From: Polyodon spathula
Taxonomy: Eukaryota > Chordata > Actinopteri > Acipenseriformes > Polyodontidae
NCBI RefSeq assembly: GCF_017654505.1
Contig: NC_054538.1
Location: 47,880,489 to 47,944,488, forward strand
Direction of reading: 5' to 3'
Length of the DNA stretch: 64,000 nucleotides
Shown: positions 55,930 to 64,000 of the stretch, one piece after another
Position numbering within the stretch: the stretch's first letter is position 1
Layout: each line of letters begins with the position of its first letter
The notes under the pieces: generated by a model
Databases searched by the model: none
Seen by the model: the letters and a program-made list of their open reading frames with translations, nothing else
What the model was told of the DNA's origin: nothing
Program-made: the position numbers and the translations under genes

Positions 55930-56660
55930 GTGTATGTACCAGTGCTAACGCTGTGGGAGGGTTTCAACCTCTCCTGAAGGTCAGAGTCCTGAGGGAACTA
56001 TTCTTGTACCATATGCTGCTGCAGAGGATAAGCAAACTTCAGAAGGGTTCCCCCTTTACAAGGTGGCCTGGAGCTTGTAACTCAGAGACGGTGGACTGTG
56101 ATAAACACAGGAGATCAGCTGTACTCTGCCTGCAATGGATGGTTCGGATGGCGCCACTGACTCCTGCCCTGATGACAACACACTGGAATATACTTTTGTG
56201 TATATACAGTACCAATGCTGACGCTGTGAGAGGGTTTCACCCTCTGCTGAATGTTATATACCGACTTCTGAGGGTACTATTCTTGTACTATATGCTGCTG
56301 CAGAGGATCAGAAAACCTCTAAAGGGTTCCCCTTCTATGAGGTGGTCTGGAGACCCAACAGGATGTATAGAGAATTCACCTGCATACATGTATGTTGATT
56401 CTGGGATGAGAAGGTTTCTCTCGTAACTTAAGAACACAGACTTAAACAAGTACCAGACCCAAATAGGTAAGTATGGGTATTGTACCAGTAAATAAATACA
56501 AATTATAGAAGGAAGTCTGGAGACCTAATGGGCTAGAGATTTGTCCTGTACTCTGGTAAGTCACCCTATAAGAGTGTCTGCCAGATGAAGTAATAATAAA
56601 ATATTGGTAAATCATTACATACAGATATGCTGGTGCTGTTTTAAGAAGGATTTCAATCTC
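55930..56660 (+). repeat. Diverged tandem repeat, unit about 270 bp
   Basis: 55932-56080 and 56202-56360 share CAGTGCTAACGCTGTGGGAG / CAATGCTGACGCTGTGAGAG, CTATTCTTGTACCATATGCTGCTGCAGAGGAT-like text and GGGTTCCCC...GGTGGCCTGGAG. Shorter echoes with GATATGCTGGTGCTGTTTTA and AGAAGGATTTCAATCTC are at about 56620-56660 and again at 62815-63005. Confidence 0.65.
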
Positions 56661-57317
56661 TTAACTAACAATAGCCAAACACAGATTTCCTCTAAAACCC
56701 TATAAAGTTGCCTTATTAAGGCATCTGCCAAACGAAATAATAATAATAACAATATTGTTAAATCCTTCCATACCGATATGCTTGTTGCAACTGCCCCTTT
56801 TGTGTTGCAATAAGCTCAGCACATGCCTTATTCTTAAATGAATGGCAGTAAGCCTGGCCAGGAAAATTCTATCCAATTTGTTTAAAAACATATTTTATGA
56901 TTAAATCTAGGTAGATAACTGCCTCGTTTTTAAAAAGAAACTCTTTCAGGCATTAGTTAATCATTTGTTTTCATATTGTGCTGGTTTTTAGTACCTTTTA
57001 ATATGTCTTTGCTGCTACACATTTTTGTATTTTTACCCCTTCTGCTATCCATAGTTGGGGGCGGTACACTCTTTCCCTTTGCCTGTTGCCGACTAGTTCA
57101 AAAAGGGAAGTGGACAGGTAATGAAGTGCTTTGCCATTTTGGCTTTTGTCGGTAGTCATCATGAGCCAACATATTGCTAGTCTGTGTTAACCTGCACGTC
57201 TATCTTTTGTCAGTCGTATTCTATTTTGGTAACCAGTCAAAATATAAGTCTGTCTTTAATGGTGCTAAAGTGCACAACAACACTCTTTGTTATTTTTTCA
57301 AATGTTACTATTCTATT

Positions 57318-57535
57318 TTTATTATTAGTTTATTTAGCAGATGCCTTTATCCAAGGCGACCTACAGAAATTGGGGGGTGGGGTGGGGCTGGGGGTGGTGT
57401 GAACTATGCATCAGCTACAGAGTCACATACAACAACATCTCACCCGAAAGAAGCACAAGGAGATTAAGTGAATTGCTTAAGGTCACACAATGAGTGAGCC
57501 AGGATTTTAACCACTAGATCACACAGCCTCCTGTT
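57318..57535 (+). repeat. Conserved fish SINE-like repeat
   Basis: TTTAGCAGATGCCTTTATCC, AAGGCGACCTACAGA, GAACTATGCATCAGCTACAG, TCTCACCCGAAAGA, AAGGTCACACAATGAGT and ACCACTAGATCACACAGCCT in order. I know this motif string from widespread repeats in ray-finned fish; the exact family name is uncertain. Confidence 0.6.
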
Positions 57536-57985
57536 TTTACTTTGTGCCTTTTCTGTTTTGAATAATTATGGACCAAAAGGACTTTTAAAATAGCAGATTG
57601 CAGCATCAAATGAATAGGAAGAATCTACACAGAGGACTGCAAATACACCCGGGTGAGACCAAACCTTTTCTTGTGTTACAAATGGCTGTTGGAATATATT
57701 TTTTGAATGGCCATTCGGTTTTCTTTGAAGAGTGTTTTTCTTTTTTATTGGATTTTTTTATTTTTGGATTGAAATTATATCTAACATTTTTTTTGGATTT
57801 GTTTTGGTTTCTACGTGAATGGGATGGAGACATTTAACGTTCAAATATTACTACAGCCAAGTATAATTTTGAGTGTGTGTACATGGGAAGGGCTAGATGG
57901 GTATAATACTACACTCAGGTTTACTGGGTTTAATCACATATTTTAAACATAGATATCAAACAAAAATGCAGATCAAAGAATCATG
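57536..57985. other. Unassigned sequence
   Basis: A 79-codon frame (57598-57837) is hydrophobic at its end but has no recognisable domain. Confidence 0.25.
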
Positions 57986-57989
57986 ATAC

Positions 57990-58760
57990 ATTTTCAGTAT
58001 GTAACGTGACACACTGTCAAAATAAAAACATTACAAAGTTAGTATCGGGTATGACCTCCCTGACTATTAACACAATCCTGGCAACGTTGATGCGTAGACC
58101 TGATTAGCCTCTGGACAGACTGCTGTGGGATGTTCTGCCACTCTTCCTGTGCAGCTGCAGCTAGCTAGCAAACGTTAGCAAGTCGTGGTTGCCTCCTGTG
58201 GATGGCACTGGTGATTTGGTCCCACAGATGTTCTATTGGACTCGTGTCAGGAGAAAAAGCTGGCCACGGCAAGACCTCAACATTGTTTTCATGCAGTTGT
58301 GCAATGTAATCCTAGCACTGTGTGGTCTTGCATTGTCCTGCTGGAAAATCAACACTTTCAGATTGGCTTGCAGGAATGGAAAAACTGTTGCCTCAAGGAC
58401 TTTGTCAATGTATCGCTGAGCAGTAAGGTTGCCCTCAATCTGCACCAAAGGCGTTCTTGTGTTAAAGATTCCTCCCCACATCATCACTCTTCCACCGCCC
58501 CACCGGTTGGCTTGAACAACGCAACAGTCAGCATAACTGTCCAGGGCCACTGTGGTGACCCTCTGCCTTCCACGACATGGCCTTCCCTCAAAGAGCTGGT
58601 TTCCTGGGTTCTCTGGAATACTCTGCCGATTGTTGAAGCACAACATGTCATTCTCTGTGCAACTCTCAGACAGACTGCCTTCAATCATGCCGATAACAAC
58701 CAGACGATCTCATTACTCAAGCGGGGCATGGTTGTATCTTCGCTGTTCTTGTGTTAATTT
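57990..58760 (-). pseudogene. Tc1-like transposase pseudogene, third family
   Basis: The minus-strand frame (58688-58233) shows GRQRVTTVALDSYADCCVVQ, NRWGGGRVMMWGGIFNTRTP, GNLTAQRYIDKVLEATVFPF and FQQDNARPHSARI (second catalytic Asp). After a shift the end reads WPAFSPDTSPIEHLW (third residue Glu, near 58210-58250) to about 58010. The N-terminal HTH part is lacking or unreadable. Terminal repeats not found. Confidence 0.82.
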
Positions 58761-59025
58761 TTAGAATTTTTAGAACTTTTAGAATGGCTATTTATACAAA
58801 TTATTAAATCAACTAATTTTAGCAATTTTAACTCAACTCAAATACCAAACACTGAGCACCTGGTGTTTTTATGAAATCATGTGTCTTATATGTCAATATT
58901 TTGTTATCCCAATACTACTCAAACAATCAACAAACCTATCTGCTCACTATTTAAAATGTAAATAACATTATGTATGTGCCCAATGAGCTATTGATGTAAA
59001 ATGTAGACTGTTGTGTTTACATTCT

Positions 59026-59026
59026 G

Positions 59027-59107
<81 letters not shown>
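59026..59107. repeat. (AT)n microsatellite
   Basis: About 80 bases of uninterrupted AT. Confidence 0.95.
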
Positions 59108-59289
59108 TAACCAAAGAGAAATGAATAAAATGTGAAAGGGCAATGTAAACCAACTGGAAACAAATACATTTAATAATGTAAAGTGTTCAAGATCAAAAAT
59201 AAAGTTAGGTTAAAGAATACGCTGTGTAAATAATAACTGTGTTAAATAAGGGAAAGTAAAAATAAATAAGTTCTTAAAATAAATTCTTA

Positions 59290-60270
59290 TTATTGAGCAG
59301 AAGATTAGAATTCTGTCAGCAAATTTGGACACTCGAGAGGGACAACAAACTAGTCGAATTTGCAGAGAACAAGAACTTATTCATCATGAACACTTTCTTC
59401 CAGAAGAAACCTATCAGGAAATGGACATGGAGAGGACCTAATGGAGTGAAGAATGAAATTGACTACATACTCACCAACAAGAAGCACACTGTATAAGATG
59501 TCTCAGTACTGAACAATTTTAACACAGGCCATCAGACTTGTAAGATGCAAAACAGCACTGGAGAGAGAGAGAGAAACTCGTGATGACGAAGATGAAGATG
59601 ATTTAAAGATGAAGCAATCGAAGTAAACAAAATCTATGAGGAAGTGACTCAAGTAATTGGAGAAACAACGAAAAACATCGCTGGAACACAGAGTACAAAA
59701 TGCAACCAGAAGATTATACAAGAGAATATAAATTATAAAATATAAATTATACAAAATTCCGGATGATGAAAATAAGGGAAATGAAACAAACAGCAGCTCT
59801 GAAGTCAAAGATTGAAAAGATTGAACTCTGCAACATAGTAAGAAAGCGCATTACTGAGGATATACCGTCGTTCAACTGTAGGTTGGTAGAGAAAACTATT
59901 GAAAACAACCGAAACATGAAGAAAGTAAAACAAAGACTAAGCATCGGGGTGGGGGTGGGGGAGAACAGATTTTAGCAATGAAACAAGAAGATGGGACTCT
60001 GATCAAGAAACGCAAATTGATTTTAAGAGTCGAAGACTTTTACAGAAAATTATGTCAAGATGAAAAGAGCAATGCAGCAGATGACAAAGATGAAATGGAA
60101 AAAAAGCCAACCCAAGGAAGAAGTTCCAGACGTTCTGCTGGAAGAAGTGAAACATGCTATCAAACATAATAAGGCAGGAAAGGCAACCGGAGAAGACGGC
60201 ATAATGATTGACATTGAGAAAGGATATGAAGAACTGACAAAAATACTGTCGCGTATTTTTACAGATTGTT

Positions 60271-60306
<36 letters not shown>

Positions 60307-61090
60307 CTTTATTTTATATAGCGCCCTTAAAAGCAGTCATCTCAGAGCGCTTCACAATTAATAATGCTGCAATAAATAAACATATTATGCATAAAATAAA
60401 AAAAACAAGGAAATAAACAATCATAAAAATCATAAAAACGCTTTTCTAAAAAAGTAAGTCTTTAAATTGACTTTAAAAACACTCAAAGAAGCTGAGTCCC
60501 TGATCTCTAGTGGAATAGAGTTCTATAATTTGGGGGCATAGCGACAGAAGGCCCTGTCGCCCATAGAGTGCAGGCGAGCAGGTGGGACACACAGCAGTCT
60601 GAGATCAGCAGAGCAAAGGTTGCAAGTGGGAGCGTAAAAAGATAAAAGATAAGTCGGAGCTAGCCCATGAAGAGCCTTATATGTCAGCAATAAAATTTTA
60701 AAATCAATTCTAAGCAAATCAAATTTTAAGCAAAAGAAAGTGCCAAACGACTGGAACACGCATCGGTGATACTTTTACATAGAAAGGAAATAAAGAACTA
60801 CAGACCTACTAACTTCCTATAATGTACAGAATTTTTAACAAGATACTCACCAACAGACTTCAATATAAATTTGACTAGGCACAATCAAATGAGCAAGCAG
60901 GATTCAGCAGTGGATTTAGCACAATGGATAATCTTCTAGTTGTACGGCAAGTGATTCAAACCAGCAACGAGTACAAACTACCACTTTACTTGGGATTCAT
61001 TGACTATGAAAAAGCCTTTGACTCTGTTTACACAAGATTTGTATTAAGCTCTCCCGAAAAAACAAGGAATTGAGAAAACGTACCGAGACT
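59290..61090 (+). pseudogene. RTE-like LINE endonuclease/reverse transcriptase remnant
   Basis: 59293-59496 reads NKLVEFAENKNLFIMNTFFQ, KKPIRKWTWRGPNGVKNEID and YILTNKK, the C-terminal part of an RTE-type endonuclease. 59763-60240 gives connector text and PDVLLEEVKHAIKHNKAGKA, TGEDGI (start of reverse transcriptase). After an L2-like insertion (60268-60770) the plus strand continues with NKILTNRLQYKFD, QAGFSSGFSTMDNLLVVRQV and LYLGFIDYEKAFDSV (palm motif A, about 60989-61027). It is cut off by an (AT)n tract. Numerous stops and shifts. Confidence 0.75.
60268..60770 (-). mobile_element. L2-like LINE tail inserted in the RTE remnant
   Basis: The plus strand opens (AAT)n, TTTATTTTATATAGCGCCC, TCAGAGCGCTTCACAATT; the minus strand at 60759-60523 reads LLLTYKALHGLAPTYLLSFY and DRAFCRYAPKL. 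These are the C-terminus and 3' end of an L2-like LINE on the minus strand. Confidence 0.75.
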
Positions 61091-61107
61091 TGATCAGCAC
61101 CATATAC

Positions 61108-61109
61108 AA

Positions 61110-61172
<63 letters not shown>
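61108..61172. repeat. (AT)n microsatellite
   Basis: About 62 bases of AT between the RTE remnant and the next Tc1. Confidence 0.95.
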
Positions 61173-61175
<3 letters not shown>

Positions 61176-62340
61176 CAATGTAAAGTCACTTAATAGGGCG
61201 TTGGGCCACCACATGCGGCTACCACCCTCTGGAATTCTGCAGGAGGGATGCATCACCATTCTTCCACAAGAAAGTCAATCAACTCACACCTGGTTGATGA
61301 AGGTGGAAAACGCTGTCTCAGGCGTCATTCCAAATATCTCATAAGTGCTCCATTGGGTTCAGATCTATTGATTGAGAAAGCCATAACATATGGATAACAT
61401 CAGTGTCATCCTCGTCAAACCATTTGGCGACCACACATGCTCTGTGGATGGGGGCATTGTCATCCTGGAAGACACCCCCCCCACCGCGGCAGGAAAGAAA
61501 TGCTGCAACATGGGGGTGAAGGTGATCACTCAGTACCATTAAGTAGCATTAACATTATTAGCATCGATTAGCAGTCGATTATTATCGGTCGATTAGCATT
61601 GACCTTGCCTTCTAAGGGAATGAGTGCACCCAAGCCATGCCAGGAAAATGTGCCCCACAACATTATGGAACCACCAAAACCCTTCACTATTGGAACCAAG
61701 CACTCAGGGCTGTAGAGTTCTTTAGTTGGCTCCACATCTGCACTCATCCATTTGTCGAGAACATGGTGAAGGATGATTCATCTGACCATATCACATTTCT
61801 CTACTGCTCGGTAGTCCATTGCCTGTTCTCTTTGCACCACTGGACTAGCAAACGTGCAATGCAAGGTGTGATGAGCGGTTTGTGCACTGCAACCCGACTA
61901 TGGTATCCCACTCTGTGGAGTTCTCGGCAGACCAGTTTTTGATGAAACTGGCTGCTCATGCCCCAGGTTGAAATTGCAGTCAATTGATTTGCAGTTGTTC
62001 GCCTGTTCTTGAATTAATGCACGGATATCACAATCCTGGAGTATGCGCTTCTGCCCACTGTTGCCCTTTGCTGATGGAGATTTCCTTTGGAGTTCCATGC
62101 CGACATCACCTTAGACACCATTGCTTGTGAAACATCAGAAAGTTGAGCTCTCTTAGTCACTGAAGCTCCTGCCAAACATGCCCCAACAATCACCCTTCTT
62201 TCAAAGTCACTGAGGTCTCCTCTTGCAGCCATGCTAGCCATAATTATAGGCAACTTGGCTAATATAACCCTAAGCATACTGGGATGTTATTTGCTTAATT
62301 AACGCATGAGCCACATCTGTGTGGAAGACCTTGCTTTCAT
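61173..62340 (-). pseudogene. Tc1-like transposase pseudogene, fourth family
   Basis: The minus strand from about 62240 reads ARGDLSDFERRVIVGACLAG and KRAQLSDVSQAMVSKVMSAW (HTH), then in other frames GQKRILQDCDIRALIQEQAN, RVGYHSRVAVHKPLITPCIA and VFQDDNAPIHRA (second Asp, near 61480), and SQSIDLNPMEHL (Glu, near 61340-61375). A foreign patch at 61540-61620 (TTAGCATTAACATTATTAGC...) interrupts it. Left edge abuts the (AT)n tract; TIRs are not resolved. Confidence 0.8.
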
Positions 62341-64000
62341 ATACTCGGTGCCCCTCATTTACCCTGGTGTTTCAATTTTTTGTCCTCTACCTGTGCATAC
62401 TCTACCTGCAAAGTTGGGTCTGTGTATATTTTTATGTATTGTTTTATTCTAAACTGTGCAACATGTTCCATGGTGAATGGCTGTATCTTGCTGATTGTTG
62501 GGTTGATTATATATTTCTATGTAAATGCACATAACTGGCGATTAAAATAATTTACACTTTATGCATAGTGTGCCTTTGCTATGCAAGTGTTTGATACAGT
62601 GCTTTACTGATCTACAGCTTTATTTTGTCTTTGCTTATATGGTTACCAATATACATCCTAAGATTACTTACAATAAACAGTTCCTGTTTAAGCATATTCT
62701 ACTGGTGCACTTTACATCACTTTTTAATGCTGTACCCTATTACTTGCTGAATCCTGAATAATGAATGTTTCATTATGGGGTCAGTATATGCTTATGGTTA
62801 CATTAAGGAAGTTTGTTACATGCTGATGCTATTTAGAAGGGATTTTCATCCTCTCAAGTTTTATGGCCAAGCATATACATTGCCTGTAAATTTTATAGGT
62901 CACCTTGTTAAGACGCCTGCCGAGTGAAATAATAATAACATATTGGTAAATCATTGCATGCAGATATGCTTATACTGTTTTAAGAAGGATTTAATTCTCT
63001 CAATTTCAATAGCCAGATTGATTTCTGGCTACACCATCCGAGGGTATTCCTACCTCTACTCGACATTCTACAAGGGGGTCATAGAACTGGAATTGACCCG
63101 GCTACCCCACATGATAATAGCCAACAACATTCAAAACAGTTTACACTAGTGACAGACAGGTCTGCTCACTGAGCTGGTTATGCACAAAGTTTTACAATAG
63201 GTTCAATCTTTGCTCTCATCCTTCCATAAGGGGTCAATTCCAGGTGTCGTTTAAAATAAAAGTTCAAATAAAAAAAGAGGAGAGGAGTACAGTAATACCT
63301 CTGTTTTCCATCTGAACCTACCAATACCAGCTAAAGGGCTCTTTTCTTGAAGATCTTTGTAGGTGAAGTATTCACCAGGTACAGATGAAGTGCATTCACA
63401 AGGCATAGACCAACATCAGATGTCTTTTGAGGACAAGCCTCTTTCTCTCGAAAAAAAAGGGAGGTTAGAACTGTAGAGCCCAGTAGGAAGTCGTTAATTT
63501 TGTCTTCCACGACAAAATTACTGGTCTACAGGGAAATATCGTTTCTCCACAGCATATTCTTGGCATTTCCATGAATCCAATTATATACATTGATAGGGGT
63601 GTCCATTTTTTCTTTTAACTATATCTTCCCAGATTCCCTCAACATCACGCTTTATTTGGGAGTTACAACAGGAACTTTCAAGGAGCAGACTCCGGTGAAG
63701 TAGTTACCACAACTAACACCTTCACTAAGATCATCCTGACTTCCAGCAATCTCCTGTGCACTGAAAACCATTTGCCCAGTTAAAACAAGGGCATACTTCA
63801 ATCAATAAGCAACACAATCCAGACGACCTACTTTCTGCACTCAACAATAGCATTCCGATCTACTCGGCACAGAGGGTACCCCACAAGTAACAGATCTGCC
63901 AGATGTGCTACAGGGCACATTCAACTACTAGTTTTGGACTTCTGAGATCCTGGAAATATCAGAAGCAGTGCTCTGCTGTCCAGAACAGCAGGACGATGTT
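62341..64000. other. Unassigned sequence with SINE-like tails
   Basis: 62815-63005 holds two echoes of the 270-bp repeat (ATGCTGATGCTATTTAGAAG, GCTTATACTGTTTTAAGAAGG) and a CACCTTGTTAAGACGCCTGCC then AATAATAATAAC tail typical of fish SINEs. From 63010 to 64000 I see no gene, RNA or repeat end I can name. Confidence 0.3.

Overview
The window is vertebrate nuclear DNA, very probably from a ray-finned fish outside the teleosts (sturgeon or paddlefish-like). The fish call rests on many Tc1 transposons, DIRS elements, short solo LTRs with 5-bp target duplications and a young CR1 family whose 3' end is a repeated 8-mer (TTATGTTC). The species guess is inference from repeat style, not from a search. 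There is no prokaryotic or viral-genome organisation and no operon.

One host gene is visible on the + strand: three consecutive exons of an EFR3-family gene, best matching EFR3B, at 15441-15602, 25008-25119 and about 52859-52898. Splice phases agree across the first pair, and one phase-compatible acceptor exists for the third exon. The introns are 9.4 kb and 27.7 kb. Everything else is intron or flank filled with nested transposable elements and simple repeats.

Layout. 1-13.8 kb: a Tc1 pseudogene, an L2-like LINE tail, a solo LTR, a fold-back Tc1, a second Tc1 pseudogene, a long LTR-like block, a TA-flanked TIR element carrying a CR1, and another CR1 flanked by 484-bp perfect direct repeats. 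13.9-25 kb: a solo LTR, exon 1, then an intron whose edges are inverted DIRS terminal repeats and whose inside holds LTRs, a decayed CR1 split by a solo LTR, DIRS coding fragments and a Tc1 end. 25-33 kb: exon 2, a hAT-type MITE, CR1 copies and a three-level LINE nest. 33.7-40.1 kb: a broken Polinton/Maverick element (adenovirus-type protease and protein-primed B-family DNA polymerase remnants) interrupted by a 2.3-kb non-autonomous LTR element and by a solo LTR. 40.7-52.8 kb: a local duplication, a TTAA-flanked fold-back element, a Tc1 split by a nearly full-length CR1, and a TIR element. 52.8-64 kb: exon 3, a near-perfect hairpin, three more Tc1-type transposase pseudogenes, an RTE-like LINE split by an L2-like tail, and about 1.7 kb at the end that I cannot assign.

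The elements do not form a pathway together. What they show is a history of insertion: DIRS, Polinton and old Tc1 first; LTRs and CR1 later. The CR1 copies at 10.9, 28.6 and 45-47.9 kb are close to one another in sequence and have long open frames, so this family was active recently. Long (AT)n tracts sit against several of these insertions and appear to have taken part in at least one deletion.
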